Positions 25,635 to 36,785 are shown, counted from the stretch's first letter. The stretch is DNA of 64,000 nt from G963668435 sp963668435 (GCA_963668435.2 CAXXSC010000006.1:682001-746000); one strand, 5' to 3'. Notes: generated by a model not told the origin, from the sequence alone. Translations and numbers: made by a program.

Positions 25635-27035
25635 TTATGGCAGCAGCGGGCTGAAAAACTGCAGGCTCTTCATGGTGAATCCCACATTGATATAATCGGA
25701 CACCACGGTCCTCGCCATCTTGTATTCCATTCCGTCATCACTGTAGTTCCAGCCGCACTGGTGAATGCAGAATGGAACGCCTTCCACCGCACCGAGATAC
25801 AGTCCTATATGGCCGGTTGTCCCAGTGAAAGTCACGCCCTCCGGGAATGACGTGAGCTTGTCGCTTTTCGCCTCGATATCCTCCATGTCCCCGACATATT
25901 CTGCACGGTCGGTGCAGAGCTGTTCGAACGACCAGTAGCGCGGCAGAGAAAAGCCGAAACAGTTGAAAATTACCCTCATTATGCCGCCGCAGTCGCGTTC
26001 ACCCCATGAATCGTGCCAGCCGTAGGGCCGCCCGAGCAGCTTAAACGCGGTCCTGATAACATTACACTGCGTGAAAGGAAGATAGCCCACACTGATATGG
26101 TCACCTGTGGGTATCCAGGCACGTTCGAACTCAAGATCGCCGTCCTCCTCGCGCACAGGCACGACAAGACGGCACATTCCGCCGATTTTTTTGTCGAATC
26201 TGACCCGTTCACCCATATAGAGATGGCCCATGTATCGGTTCATGTCCCGATCGGCATAAAACGGTGTCCGATGACAGACAGCGACAACAACATCTCCGGC
26301 GTCGCGGTACCTGCGGATTTTCGAGGGCGATCCGAACGCTATATCACGGGCAGGAACCCATCCCCATGCCACAGGGCTCAATACGAAACAGTATTCGCCG
26401 GTCAGTGACCGGTGCACAACAGCAACCGGCATGCCGATATCGAGAGAACTGACATTGTTGTCGTCCAGATAGCCGCGCATGCGGTAGGCCGGCTCATCGA
26501 CCGGATAGAGACGGGCCGAGCAGTGACGCACAATGATCCCGTATTCCGGATCGATGGATGCGGGAATGGCCGTAAGGTTCACAAGGGTGAAATACTCCGC
26601 CTTTTTCTCATCGGTCAGCGGCAGTTCCCAACGGTCAAAAAAACGGCCTTTTGCCAGACGTTCGTTGTTTTTCTCGAGACGGGCCTTGACCGCAGCCGCA
26701 TCGATTGGCACCTCAAGGGGATCGATCACATTGAACAAGGGGCCGTCCTGTTCGATCCGATCGATGTTTTTCCGGTACGGATGGTCAGCGGGAATAATTC
26801 TCGACGCGTTCTTTTCGTTCAGCGTCTGAATTTCCGAAAGGCTGGCCATCAGGTGGTCCGGATTATCAAGCTTCCCGATCCAAAATTCGGGCGACAGCAT
26901 GGCTGTGGACGTTCCCTTCACAGCGTCAGGTGCCCTGACCGGCAAATCCTCGTTCTCAGCGGCAAAAACAACGGCCCCTGCCAAAAGAAGCAGGACAACG
27001 GGTAAAATCGATAGAATCGCAGATATTCGTTTCAT
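25635..27035 (-). CDS. Exported SH3-NlpC/P60 peptidase
   Basis: A 466-residue exported cell-wall hydrolase. A signal peptide (about residues 1-25) is followed by an N-terminal helical stabilising region, SH3b-type domains (about residues 165-315, including the AWGWVPARDI turn), and a C-terminal NlpC/P60 domain. The catalytic triad can be placed at Cys349 (GERDCGG), His409 (GTTGHIGLYLG) and His425 (FCIHQCGW). This layout fits gamma-D-glutamyl-diamino-acid endopeptidases that cut murein stem peptides or recycle fragments. A GAGAGAGG site precedes the ATG. It is transcribed after the beta-propeller array with a 98-bp gap. Confidence 0.87.
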   Translation of the reverse strand: MKRISAILSILPVVLLLLAGAVVFAAENEDLPVRAPDAVKGTSTAMLSPEFWIGKLDNPDHLMASLSEIQTLNEKNASRIIPADHPYRKNIDRIEQDGPLFNVIDPLEVPIDAAAVKARLEKNNERLAKGRFFDRWELPLTDEKKAEYFTLVNLTAIPASIDPEYGIIVRHCSARLYPVDEPAYRMRGYLDDNNVSSLDIGMPVAVVHRSLTGEYCFVLSPVAWGWVPARDIAFGSPSKIRRYRDAGDVVVAVCHRTPFYADRDMNRYMGHLYMGERVRFDKKIGGMCRLVVPVREEDGDLEFERAWIPTGDHISVGYLPFTQCNVIRTAFKLLGRPYGWHDSWGERDCGGIMRVIFNCFGFSLPRYWSFEQLCTDRAEYVGDMEDIEAKSDKLTSFPEGVTFTGTTGHIGLYLGAVEGVPFCIHQCGWNYSDDGMEYKMARTVVSDYINVGFTMKSLQFFSPLLP

Positions 27036-27133
27036 GACGGCCTCTCTCTCAAAAAGAAACCCGCAGTATGGTAATCGACTACGGGTTATAATAAGCTTTC
27101 AGGCCCTGATAAACAATGTATTTCAGCGTTTCC

Positions 27134-30100
27134 TCACTTCACGAACATCATTCTTCCCACAGCACTTTTTCCACCCGCTTTCACGCGGTAGAGATACATG
27201 CCGGAGGAAACTCCGTCGCCGTCGCCGTTCCTACCGTCCCATGCCATGCGGTTGCGGCCGACCGGCATCGGGCCTGTTTCGATTGTCCGTACTTTCCTGC
27301 CGAGAATGTCATAGACAGTGAGTTCGACAGGAGCGCTGATATCGAGATCGAACTCAATGCTTGTCGCGGAATTGAACGGGTTGGGGAAATTGCCGCGGAG
27401 CGAAACATATTCGGGCTCTGTATTATGGATGACAAATTCCCTGTCATCGTAACTGATAATACCCGAGAAGGTCACAAACCATTTAACATTATTTTCATCA
27501 ACAACTATTGAATAAAACGGCGTGGCGATCATCTCACGGGGTTTTTCAACCTCGCTCAGCGTTTCACCGTCATAGGCATAAAGCTCGAAATTGTTGGATA
27601 TCAAGAGAACATTATTCCTGTCAAACGTCATATCGTAAATAGACGAAAAAGGGGTGCCCTCATTTGCCAGCAGTTGAGAAAGTTTTCCATTTTTGACTTT
27701 GAATATCAATGAATCCGTGCCTATCCACAATTCACTGTCCCGGTCTTTGCACAGCTTCAAAGTGGTGACTGCCCCCATCACTTCGGACCAGTCCTCACCA
27801 TCATAGCGCCAGAGTGAATAGCCGCCGCGCTCATCAAAGATGGTCATCCAGAGTATGCCGTTTTTATCGAACATGGCCTGCGATATCGAGCGGACATCCT
27901 GCCCGGGGCTCTCAGGTGTAAAATACGATGCAGTGATCTCCTCACCATTATACAGGTAGAGCCCCCGCGAGGTTCCGATGCACAAGCTGCCATCGGGATT
28001 GACCGAAAGCGACTGATAGAGTGGTGCCTTTCCATCGAGGCCATCTTCAAATATATCAACGCGCTCAGTTACGCGTTCGTCCCTGTACGCAATCAGCTCA
28101 GGGCCGGTGACATACCATGTCCGCCCGAAATCATCATGATAGATACTCTCGATTTTCGAATCCACCGCGATTTCGGCTGCCGAGAACTCCGATCCCTCAT
28201 ACACCCAGTACGGTGATTCCGACGGAACCTTGAACATAAGCCTGTTACTGTGGTCTATGGCAAAAATGACTTCATATCCAAAATCTATATCGACCGGGGG
28301 CATGTCGGAATGGATGCTTTTCCATTCACTGCCGTCATAGCGGACTATCCCATACAGTGAATTTTCGCTGATCGGACGGGAGAGATTTGTTGAAAACCAC
28401 TTGACATTGTCACTGTCCACGTCGATATCGGTAACATCAAAAAGCGGCACGGAACAATAATGCCATTGATTGTTTCGTATGTAATAAAGACTGCCGTCCT
28501 CAGCCTGTACATCTGTCCATACGACACCGTCCATATCGACTTTAATCAAGTCCGCATTCTGCAAAACCTGATTATTGATTTCATCGACAGGCGGCTTAAA
28601 CACGATCATCTCATCACCGTCATAACTGACTATTTCACCGTTCAGCGTCTGGAACCATACAGTCCCGTCCGGCGATATATCGACACTTCTTATATAATCG
28701 GAGGACAAACCGTCGGCCTTTGTCAACGTTTTCCATCTGCCGTTAATAAAACTGGTCAGACCTTTCTCCGTGGCAAACCATATTGTGCCGTCAGGGCCTT
28801 CCGCGACATCCATTATATTCGATGAGATCAACGAATTGTATTCCGGATATTGCGCCCAGCCGTCATCCTCTTTCCGATAGAGTCCGCTTTTCGACGCCAG
28901 CCATATGTCATCACCGGTCTGAACCAGGGATCGTATCTCGTATGTAACAAGCCCGTTATCTTTGCTGAATGTTGTCCAGACACCATCCTGAAACCGTGAA
29001 AGAATATTACGGTTCTCTGCTTCATATGTCACCCATACACTGCCATCCGCGAGCACAGTGACAGTATTCACCTGTTTATCCGCGAGCCCGTCCTTATCTG
29101 TGATAATCTCCCATAAGCCGCCCTCGTTCCTGACCAGCCCTTCATTGGTGGCGAACCACCTTATGTTTCCCGGCCCGAAAGCCACATCCCGCACATCGTT
29201 GCTTGGCAGCTCCGCATCGGGATCCCATATTGTCAGCCACACCCACTCAGTCCCGTCAAAATATTCGATCCCATGCTTCGCTTCTGGATGACAGAGCCAG
29301 ATATTGTTATCGGGATCGACAACAATTTCAGACACCGTATTGCTAATAAGCTCGTTTTCCTCCGTGTAGGAGCTCCAGTTCTCGCCGTCAAAACGGGAAA
29401 CGCCGTTCAGGGCTGTTATCCAGAGATTATTGTTATCGTCCACAGCAATATCGCTTATCCTGTTGTGAATAAGCCCGTCACGGGTTTTGTAACTCCGCCA
29501 TTCGCTGCCATCGAAACGTGTCAGGCCGTTTCTCGTGCCGAACCAGAGAACACCGTCCCGGTCGATGGCGACGGATGACACCGAATTGGATGCAAGGCCG
29601 TCCTCAACCGTGAAAAGGACCATGTCCCCGTCGGCATATTTCCAGACACCAGACTGTGAGCAAATCCACATGGCGCCGGAACTGTCGACCACAATGTCAT
29701 TGAGCTCGCTCACAAGCTGTTCGCCGGTGTATTTTGTCCAGTTTTCGCCATCATAGCGCAAAGCCCCCTCATACATGCCGAACCATGTGCTGCCATCGCT
29801 GAAAGCGTTGATAGTTTTCGCGTCAAGGACATGCCTATACTGCTCAACGGCACTTGCATACTGCCAGGACTCTCCGTCATACAGGTAATGAAAGAACGGT
29901 GTTTTCGCCCACAGGTTCCCCTGGGCGTCATGTTCTAACAGCATGTCGAAACAACGATCATAGGCGGGCTCTTCAGTGAAAATCGGGATATATTCAACGG
30001 AGAAGTCTTGACGGTTGCATTTCAGGGCTGTGCCTCGCGACACAGCCCACACATAGTCGCCACAAACCGATATGGCTGATACTTTATCATAGTTCAAATT

Positions 30101-30181
30101 GCTTTCCCAGAGCCCCTGGGCAGTGGAAAACACCGGAAATACAATCATAAACATGGATATTGCCGCTATGATTTTATTCAT
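27134..30181 (-). CDS. Exported beta-propeller protein with FlgD-Ig C-terminus (array copy 1)
   Basis: A 1,015-residue protein: signal peptide (cleavage near STA, residue 21), then about 20 repeats of roughly 40 residues of the Reg_prop type (WFGTRNGLTRFDGSEW, LWITALNGVSRFDGENW and similar), and a C-terminal FlgD-Ig/sorting-like domain with FPNPFNSATSIEFDL, YDILGRKVR and SGMYLYRVKAGG. Reg_prop repeats usually form the sensor part of hybrid two-component proteins; here there is no kinase, so the propellers stand alone outside the cell. It starts 16 bp after the stop of copy 2 and should be co-transcribed. It is the most diverged of the four. Ligand unknown. Confidence 0.85.
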   Translation of the reverse strand: MNKIIAAISMFMIVFPVFSTAQGLWESNLNYDKVSAISVCGDYVWAVSRGTALKCNRQDFSVEYIPIFTEEPAYDRCFDMLLEHDAQGNLWAKTPFFHYLYDGESWQYASAVEQYRHVLDAKTINAFSDGSTWFGMYEGALRYDGENWTKYTGEQLVSELNDIVVDSSGAMWICSQSGVWKYADGDMVLFTVEDGLASNSVSSVAIDRDGVLWFGTRNGLTRFDGSEWRSYKTRDGLIHNRISDIAVDDNNNLWITALNGVSRFDGENWSSYTEENELISNTVSEIVVDPDNNIWLCHPEAKHGIEYFDGTEWVWLTIWDPDAELPSNDVRDVAFGPGNIRWFATNEGLVRNEGGLWEIITDKDGLADKQVNTVTVLADGSVWVTYEAENRNILSRFQDGVWTTFSKDNGLVTYEIRSLVQTGDDIWLASKSGLYRKEDDGWAQYPEYNSLISSNIMDVAEGPDGTIWFATEKGLTSFINGRWKTLTKADGLSSDYIRSVDISPDGTVWFQTLNGEIVSYDGDEMIVFKPPVDEINNQVLQNADLIKVDMDGVVWTDVQAEDGSLYYIRNNQWHYCSVPLFDVTDIDVDSDNVKWFSTNLSRPISENSLYGIVRYDGSEWKSIHSDMPPVDIDFGYEVIFAIDHSNRLMFKVPSESPYWVYEGSEFSAAEIAVDSKIESIYHDDFGRTWYVTGPELIAYRDERVTERVDIFEDGLDGKAPLYQSLSVNPDGSLCIGTSRGLYLYNGEEITASYFTPESPGQDVRSISQAMFDKNGILWMTIFDERGGYSLWRYDGEDWSEVMGAVTTLKLCKDRDSELWIGTDSLIFKVKNGKLSQLLANEGTPFSSIYDMTFDRNNVLLISNNFELYAYDGETLSEVEKPREMIATPFYSIVVDENNVKWFVTFSGIISYDDREFVIHNTEPEYVSLRGNFPNPFNSATSIEFDLDISAPVELTVYDILGRKVRTIETGPMPVGRNRMAWDGRNGDGDGVSSGMYLYRVKAGGKSAVGRMMFVK

Positions 30182-30197
30182 CTGCTCAATCCCGTTC

Positions 30198-33100
30198 TCA
30201 TTTCACAAACATCATTCTGCCATCGGCAGATTTCCCGCTTGCTTTTACGCGGTAGAAATAAACACCCGAGGAGACTTTGGCGCCGTCGTTGTCACGGCCA
30301 TTCCAGAGGATACCGTTGCGGCCGACAGGTTTAAGCAACGGTGCCGTCTCATAGACCTTCTGGCCGAGCATGTTGTAAATGGAAACCGTGACCGTGCCCA
30401 TGCTCTCGAGATCGAACTCGATCATTGTGCCGACATTGAACGGATTGGGAGAATTGCCGTGAAGACGAAGGGGGGTATCGGGTATAAAGCTGTTGTTTTT
30501 TAACGTTGTCACAATCCTGGCAACCGGGCCGTTGTAATTGGCAACCCAGAATGAGCCGTCCATATCCTCGACCCAATCGCTGTTAAATCCAAGATTGTGC
30601 TCCCCCTGGAAAGAATCCAGCCACTCTTCACCATCGTAGACAAACCAGTTGCCTGTCTGTGTCATGATCCAGAGACAGCCGTGTCTGTCAGCATACATAA
30701 AGTTCACCGGATAACAATCGTTAACATCTATTCCCGACGGATCATTCCATGTATCTCCGTCGAGAACTTTCAGCCGTCCCATATTGTTTGCCCACACCAT
30801 GTCATTATATAGGGTTGCCTGGACCACGGCATACATTTCGAGTGTACCGGTATATTTCTTCCACTCGACTCCATCGAAAGATATCAGGTCCCCATCGCTG
30901 ACAATCCACAGTGTTCCTTTGCTGTCTTCAAAAATAGTATCGATATATGCCCTGGATAATTCAATGTCGCCGGACGGGTGTTTGACAAAATCCTTTCCGT
31001 CGTAACTGACCGCCCCCTCAGGCGCAAAGAACCATTTCACATTTTTGCTGTCGACAAAAATGTTGTAAGTCAGGCATTTCCACAGCCCCTCGTTTTCGCC
31101 GTATTCCCTGCGTACCTTGCCGTCATAGCTCATGACACCCGCATCATCACTAAACCAGAGACAGTCGTCAGCATCGATCGTGGATGTGCTCAGGCCACAA
31201 TCGATATCATGGGAGATGAGTTCCCCGTCAGCGATACTGAACAGGCCGCCTGTTGAAAACGCGCCGACAAACCACTTCGTGTTTGTATTCTGATCAAGAT
31301 AGACCTTGCGAAAACCTAAAAGTTCTTTGATATACACATCATCCCTGCGACATGGATAATGATACCATTCAGAGCCGTCATAGCTCGATATGCCCTTCGC
31401 GGTGGCAAACCATTTGACATTGTCGTTATCCACGGCAATATCGGCGACAGTTGCATTGATAGGGCCGTTCGTGGAATGCAGGGACCAGCTGACACCGTCA
31501 TATCGCGCAAGCCCGCCGTCGGTCGAACACCAGACAACACCGTCCTCGTCAACCACCACCTCCTTGAGAGTGATATAACGGAAACGCCTTTCATCGGGGA
31601 ACTGGTGATATGTCCACGAAACACCATCATAGCTGTAAAGGCCGGTTTCTTTCCGAGGAAAATCAAACACCGCCACACTGCTCTGGTTGTAGTTGATACG
31701 GTCATAACCCTTGACTGCCCACAGGATACCGTTATGATCGACCTTGATCGAGGAAAAGGCCGCCGAGTCATCGCCATTCGGGTCGCTCAGGCCGGAGAAC
31801 GACTCATTCTCGAAATGCATCAGAGTTTTCCCGTTGACAAGGCACCAAACGGTGCCATCAGGCGCGGTTTCGAGCTCATCGACACGATTTTGGCCTTCAG
31901 CGGAAAGATTCGCCCATGTCACGAACGAGCCCTCGCCGTAGCGGACCAATCCCATGTCGGTGCCGATCCACAAGGCGCCATCCGCAGCCTGATCGATATC
32001 CAAAATTTTATTTGCGATAAGAAGATCTTTTAAAACAATCTCTTCAACACCCTGGGAATTCACACGGAATATTTTTTTTCTGTACGACAGAATCAGGGAG
32101 GCATCCGGCAGTTCGAGAAGGCTGTCGACCCTGTTCCACTGGACATCGTCATCGGTCTCATAGCTCTGCCACTGGCCGTCTGAAAAACGCGACACACCCT
32201 TTCTGTTCGTATCCGCGAATTTCACCCAGACAGTGTTGTTCATGCCAGCCCAGATATTGGTGACATTTTCGCTGGCAAGGCCATCCACCGTGCCGAATGT
32301 TGTCCAACTGTCGTTTTCATACATGGCCGCGCCGCCATCCCAGCCGATCCACACCCGGCCCTCGCTGTCATTGGCGACCGCATTTATTTCATGCACCGGC
32401 ATGGAACCGTCGAAACGTGTATACCACACGAACTCACCATCTTCATACACCGTCATTCCCTTGTCATCCTCGCTGGTGCAGAACCAGACACGGTTACCGC
32501 TGTCAAGCGCCATACTGGTCACACGGTCGTCCATCAGCTCGTCGCGGCTGGTGAAATAGTCCCACGAAACACCGTCATAACGGGCAACACCACCGTTTGT
32601 CGCTACCCAGAGAACGCCCGAACGGTCGACAAGGATATCGTTGACAATATTGGCGGAAACGCCGCCCTCGAGCTTGTATGCGGTCACGGTGTTGTCCACA
32701 ACGCAGCCAACACCATTTCTCGTTCCCACCCATATCGTTCCGTTATCATCAAAAAGACTGGTGATCCTGTCGTCGGGAAGGCCGTCCGATTCGAAAAAGT
32801 AGCGCATATTCTCACCATCGACACGGATAAGGCCGCCGCCGGTGCCGAGCCAGATAACGCCATCATCACTTTTCAAAATATCCTGCACGGTTGACAGTTC
32901 GCTGTCGACTGAATACAGTGTCGAGTCGGTGCCATTCCATGAGTAGAGGCCGCTCGCGGAGGTCCCTCCCCAGAAACGGCCACTCCTGTCGGCAAAAAGA
33001 CACTGCTGCGGCCGGGCGAATATTCCCTGATTGTGATTACGCCATAGCTCGCCATCATAAAAGATTATAGCACTTCCATATTCTGTCACAACCATCGTAT

Positions 33101-33374
33101 GTCCATCCGCGCTTGCTGCCACATGTGTCACTGGCGGCTGATCAATCCAGAAACCGGGATTTGTACGATTAAAAAGGTTTTGGATCGTATAATCGAGTGT
33201 TTTCCTGTCCCATTTTATCAATCCGCCGTCTGTGGCGCAGAGAATGAAATCGCCGGAAATACAGAGATCATTGATCGTATTGCCGTAATCGAATACCTCG
33301 ACATTGAACTGCGGATCATCAGCAATTGAAAGCGAAGTCAAAAACAGTGATAAAATGACAGACAGGATTATCAT
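30198..33374 (-). CDS. Exported beta-propeller protein with FlgD-Ig C-terminus (array copy 2)
   Basis: About 1,058 residues, with a signal peptide, a long run of Reg_prop repeats (LWVATNGGVARYDGVSW, WCSTDGGLARYDGVSW and others) and the C-terminal domain NSPNPFNVGTMIEFDL ... YNMLGQKVYE ... SSGVYFYRVKASG. I place the start at the ATG at 33374, which has GGAGG nine bases upstream, rather than the TTG at 33392. A mid-protein block containing GYDRINYNQS, GLYSYDGVSWTYH and NDNVKWFATAKGISSYDG is shared with copies 3 and 4, so these three form a closer subgroup. Its promoter resembles those of copies 3 and 4. Confidence 0.87.
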   Translation of the reverse strand: MIILSVILSLFLTSLSIADDPQFNVEVFDYGNTINDLCISGDFILCATDGGLIKWDRKTLDYTIQNLFNRTNPGFWIDQPPVTHVAASADGHTMVVTEYGSAIIFYDGELWRNHNQGIFARPQQCLFADRSGRFWGGTSASGLYSWNGTDSTLYSVDSELSTVQDILKSDDGVIWLGTGGGLIRVDGENMRYFFESDGLPDDRITSLFDDNGTIWVGTRNGVGCVVDNTVTAYKLEGGVSANIVNDILVDRSGVLWVATNGGVARYDGVSWDYFTSRDELMDDRVTSMALDSGNRVWFCTSEDDKGMTVYEDGEFVWYTRFDGSMPVHEINAVANDSEGRVWIGWDGGAAMYENDSWTTFGTVDGLASENVTNIWAGMNNTVWVKFADTNRKGVSRFSDGQWQSYETDDDVQWNRVDSLLELPDASLILSYRKKIFRVNSQGVEEIVLKDLLIANKILDIDQAADGALWIGTDMGLVRYGEGSFVTWANLSAEGQNRVDELETAPDGTVWCLVNGKTLMHFENESFSGLSDPNGDDSAAFSSIKVDHNGILWAVKGYDRINYNQSSVAVFDFPRKETGLYSYDGVSWTYHQFPDERRFRYITLKEVVVDEDGVVWCSTDGGLARYDGVSWSLHSTNGPINATVADIAVDNDNVKWFATAKGISSYDGSEWYHYPCRRDDVYIKELLGFRKVYLDQNTNTKWFVGAFSTGGLFSIADGELISHDIDCGLSTSTIDADDCLWFSDDAGVMSYDGKVRREYGENEGLWKCLTYNIFVDSKNVKWFFAPEGAVSYDGKDFVKHPSGDIELSRAYIDTIFEDSKGTLWIVSDGDLISFDGVEWKKYTGTLEMYAVVQATLYNDMVWANNMGRLKVLDGDTWNDPSGIDVNDCYPVNFMYADRHGCLWIMTQTGNWFVYDGEEWLDSFQGEHNLGFNSDWVEDMDGSFWVANYNGPVARIVTTLKNNSFIPDTPLRLHGNSPNPFNVGTMIEFDLESMGTVTVSIYNMLGQKVYETAPLLKPVGRNGILWNGRDNDGAKVSSGVYFYRVKASGKSADGRMMFVK

Positions 33375-33408
33375 TCGGCATATCCTCCACAAATTATTTT
33401 ATAAAACT

Positions 33409-33437
33409 ATAGTAGTAGACACACCCCAAAAAGGCAA
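33409..33437 (-). promoter_or_regulatory. Promoter of propeller copies 2 and 1
   Basis: On the minus strand, TTGCCT (33437-33432), a 17-bp spacer and TACTAT (33414-33409), in the same arrangement as upstream of copies 3 and 4. The mRNA leader would be about 28 nt and include GGAGG. Confidence 0.6.
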
Positions 33438-33608
33438 GCATATTTTCTTTTTTAGTTAAGATAAACGACGGTTCAAAAGGGATGATATAGAGGTCAAACT
33501 GCCGCACAATCGCAGTCTTTTTGCCGAATGTATCCGATACCCGCCTCCGGGAGAGGCCACAGCACGGATTCAGCACCGAAGATTTTTGGCACACATGGAA
33601 AATATGCA

Positions 33609-36600
33609 TCACTTCACGAACATCATTCGTCCGTCAGCGGATTTCCCGCCCGCTTTCACACGATAGAAATAAGCACCGGAAGATACTTTACCGCCGTCAT
33701 TGTTACGACCGTTCCAGAGAATGGCATTCCGCCCGACCGGTTTCAGAGTCGGGGCTGATTCATAGACTTTCTGGCCGAGCATATTGTAGATGGAGAGCGT
33801 GACCGTGCTCATGTTTTCAAGATCGAACTCTATCATCGTGCCCGCATTGAAAGGATTCGGCGAATTTCCGCGAAGACGGAGGATGTTCGGCGCTGTGAAT
33901 GCTTTATTCTGCACATTGGTTGAAAATCGCATCAATTCCGAGGAATCCAGAATCCAGATGGAACCGTCCATTTCTTCGATCCATTGATTATAGAATACGA
34001 ATAACTGTTGCTCGGTTTTTTCCTTTACCCACTCCACGCCATTGTAAATGTACCAGGTATACAAATCTGTTCTTACCCAGACACGACCGCATTTATCAGC
34101 ATACAGGAGAGTAGGTATATCATGTCCGTCGAGTGGACTGTCAGGAACATCGACCCATGTTTCGCCATCGAACTTGTGCAATCCATACATACCGGCATTC
34201 CACAGGCTGCCATCGGGAAACAGGGCTATGCTGTTAAGCGCCTTGCAATTCGGATCGTCGGAATGATATGTCCATGTTTCGCCGTCAAAAGAATAAAGCA
34301 CGCTACCGCTCAGAAGCCACATCGTTCCGTTCCTGTCCGTCAGGACCGAATCGAAACTGTAAGGAAGTCTGAAATCTTCACAGGGGTAGGAAGTAAAGGT
34401 TTTTCCGTCATAAGACACCGCGCCCGTTTCGCCGATGAACCATTTCACATTATTCCTGTCAACATGGATATAGTGACGTGTGCTGCTCAGAAGCTCGTCA
34501 ACAGTGTCATATTCCCTGTATGTTTTCCCATCGTAACAGGCAATTTCATGTACGGTGTCAAACCAGAGAACACCATCATGGTCGATGACCATAAAGTAGT
34601 CATGTATTAATGGATTTTCCATTTCATGCCATACAAAATCCTCACCATCAAACGATATCAGGACAACATCGGGTGTTCGGGTATAAAACCATTTGAGGTT
34701 CGTCCGGTGGTCCACAATGATCTTTTCAATACTGCACAGGATGCTGTGTCCCGGTGTTCCGGAATACCTCAGCGGATAATGAGTCCATTCCATACCGTCA
34801 TAACTGGATATGCCGCACGAGGTGGCGAACCACTTGATATTGTTATTATCAACCTTTATATCAGTGACATTGCGATTTATGGGGCCGTTGGTCGCGTGAA
34901 GAGACCAAGTACCGTTTTCATAGCGGGCAAGACCGGCGTCGGTGGCGCACCATATCACACCGTTCTCGTCGGCCAGCACTTTTTTCAGGCCTATGTGGCG
35001 ATAAGAGCTGTCATCAGGAAATGGGTGGAATGTCCATGCAACGCCGTCATAACTGTAAAGCCCGGCTTCCTCAGGCAGAAAATCGAATACGGGGACCTGG
35101 TTCTGGTAAAAGTTCCGACGGTCGTAGCCCTTGACCGCCCAGAGGATACCGGAATTATCGACCTCTATCGAGGAAAACAACGCTGGCTCGGAGCCATCGG
35201 GACCGCTCACAGAAGTGAACGTTTCGCCGTCGAAATGAATCAGCGTTTTCCCGCCGCTAAGGCACCAGACCGAGTTATCGGCAGCGACCTCGACATAGTC
35301 GATGTGATTCTCGGGCAGGCCGTCCACTTCGGTCCAGTGCGTAAATGTGCCATCGCTGAACCGGACAAGCCCAAGGGCGCTCCCCAGCCACAGGGATGTA
35401 TCGGGAGATTCATCGATATCGTATATCGTACTGGAAAGCAGCTGGCCGTATATCGCGATTTCTTCCACATTGCCATTGTCAACCCGGAATATTTGCCGTT
35501 CGACACCGACCAGCAGGGAGTTGTCCGCCAGTTCGAGCAAGCAGTCGGTTTTATTCCAGTCAATATCGCTGTCCGAGCTGAATGTCTGCCATTGCCCATC
35601 GGAAAAACGAGACAGGCCAACCGAGGCGGAATCTTTGAACTTCACCCATATGCCACCGTTTTCAGCAGGCCAGATATCGCTTACAGTCTCACCGGCAAGG
35701 CCATCCGCAAGGCCATAGCTGACCCATTCGCCGTTTTTACGACAGGCGGCACCACCGTCCCAACCAATCCATACATTGTTCTCGCTGTCGTTCGCGACAA
35801 CCTGAATCCCGTGCACCGGTATGGAGCCGTCGAAACGGGTGTACCACACAAATTCCCCATTTTCATAGACCGTGATACCTTTGTCGTCATAGCTGGTGCA
35901 GAACCAGACCCGGTTGTCGCTGTCGAGCGCCATACTGGTCACACGATTGTCCATAAGCTCGTTTTTTTCCGTGAAATACTCCCACGAAACACCATCATAA
36001 CGGGCGACACCACCGTTCGAGGCGGCCCAGACCGTGCCCGAATCATCAACAAGGATATCGTTGATAATATTCATGGACACGCCGCCCTTGAAAAAGTAAG
36101 GGGTGACTGCCTCATTTTCGATACGGGCCACGCCTTTTCTCGTGCCTGCCCATATAACGCCGTCATGGTTGAAAATACAGGAGGTATTGTTGTCAGGCAG
36201 GCCGTCTGAGTCGAAATAACAAGGCATGCGTTCCCCATCAATACAGACAACACCGTCTTTTGTGGCGAGCCAGACCGCACCATTGTCTTCTGTTACGATA
36301 TCGTTGATATCGAAAAGGGCATCGCCAGCCGGATACTCCGTGCTTGCTGCGCCGTCCCACGAGTATAACGCGCTATTGATCGTGCCTCCCCAGAAACGGT
36401 CCGATGAGTCGGCGAACAGCGCCTGATGCGGCCTGTTGAAAAGACCCGCCGTATAGTTTTCCCAGTTCTCGCCGTCGAAAAACGCAATATAGTCAATACT
36501 GGAATATGCTGCCATTATCCGGCCTTCCGTATCAGCGGCCACATGGGTGAATGCATGATGAGCATCGAAATTCTGCGCGTCGAGGATAGTATACCGCGAG

Positions 36601-36785
36601 TATTCCATGCTGTCCCTGTCCCAGCGGTAGAGACCGTTCTCCGTCGCACAGATTATGGCGTTTCCGGAAAGGCAGAGATCATTGATCGTATTGCCGAAAT
36701 CGAATGTCTCGACACTGATCAGGGGCTCGTCAGCCGCTGCCGGAAGCATAAACAGGAAGGATATGATAAGAGTCAGAAATGTCAA
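33609..36785 (-). CDS. Exported beta-propeller protein with FlgD-Ig C-terminus (array copy 3)
   Basis: About 1,058 residues with the same plan as copy 2: signal peptide (LIISFLFMLPAAADE), Reg_prop repeats and a C-terminal NSPNPFNAGTMIEFDL domain. I favour a TTG start at 36785. It has AGAGGT five bases upstream, and its signal peptide then has exactly the length of that in copy 2. The in-frame ATG at 36812 lies at the predicted transcription start and has no ribosome-binding site; the matching ATG is missing from copy 2. The first 164 bp of the locus (36672-36835) are identical to copy 4. A longer frame to 36959 is not supported. Confidence 0.85.
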   Translation of the reverse strand: MTFLTLIISFLFMLPAAADEPLISVETFDFGNTINDLCLSGNAIICATENGLYRWDRDSMEYSRYTILDAQNFDAHHAFTHVAADTEGRIMAAYSSIDYIAFFDGENWENYTAGLFNRPHQALFADSSDRFWGGTINSALYSWDGAASTEYPAGDALFDINDIVTEDNGAVWLATKDGVVCIDGERMPCYFDSDGLPDNNTSCIFNHDGVIWAGTRKGVARIENEAVTPYFFKGGVSMNIINDILVDDSGTVWAASNGGVARYDGVSWEYFTEKNELMDNRVTSMALDSDNRVWFCTSYDDKGITVYENGEFVWYTRFDGSIPVHGIQVVANDSENNVWIGWDGGAACRKNGEWVSYGLADGLAGETVSDIWPAENGGIWVKFKDSASVGLSRFSDGQWQTFSSDSDIDWNKTDCLLELADNSLLVGVERQIFRVDNGNVEEIAIYGQLLSSTIYDIDESPDTSLWLGSALGLVRFSDGTFTHWTEVDGLPENHIDYVEVAADNSVWCLSGGKTLIHFDGETFTSVSGPDGSEPALFSSIEVDNSGILWAVKGYDRRNFYQNQVPVFDFLPEEAGLYSYDGVAWTFHPFPDDSSYRHIGLKKVLADENGVIWCATDAGLARYENGTWSLHATNGPINRNVTDIKVDNNNIKWFATSCGISSYDGMEWTHYPLRYSGTPGHSILCSIEKIIVDHRTNLKWFYTRTPDVVLISFDGEDFVWHEMENPLIHDYFMVIDHDGVLWFDTVHEIACYDGKTYREYDTVDELLSSTRHYIHVDRNNVKWFIGETGAVSYDGKTFTSYPCEDFRLPYSFDSVLTDRNGTMWLLSGSVLYSFDGETWTYHSDDPNCKALNSIALFPDGSLWNAGMYGLHKFDGETWVDVPDSPLDGHDIPTLLYADKCGRVWVRTDLYTWYIYNGVEWVKEKTEQQLFVFYNQWIEEMDGSIWILDSSELMRFSTNVQNKAFTAPNILRLRGNSPNPFNAGTMIEFDLENMSTVTLSIYNMLGQKVYESAPTLKPVGRNAILWNGRNNDGGKVSSGAYFYRVKAGGKSADGRMMFVK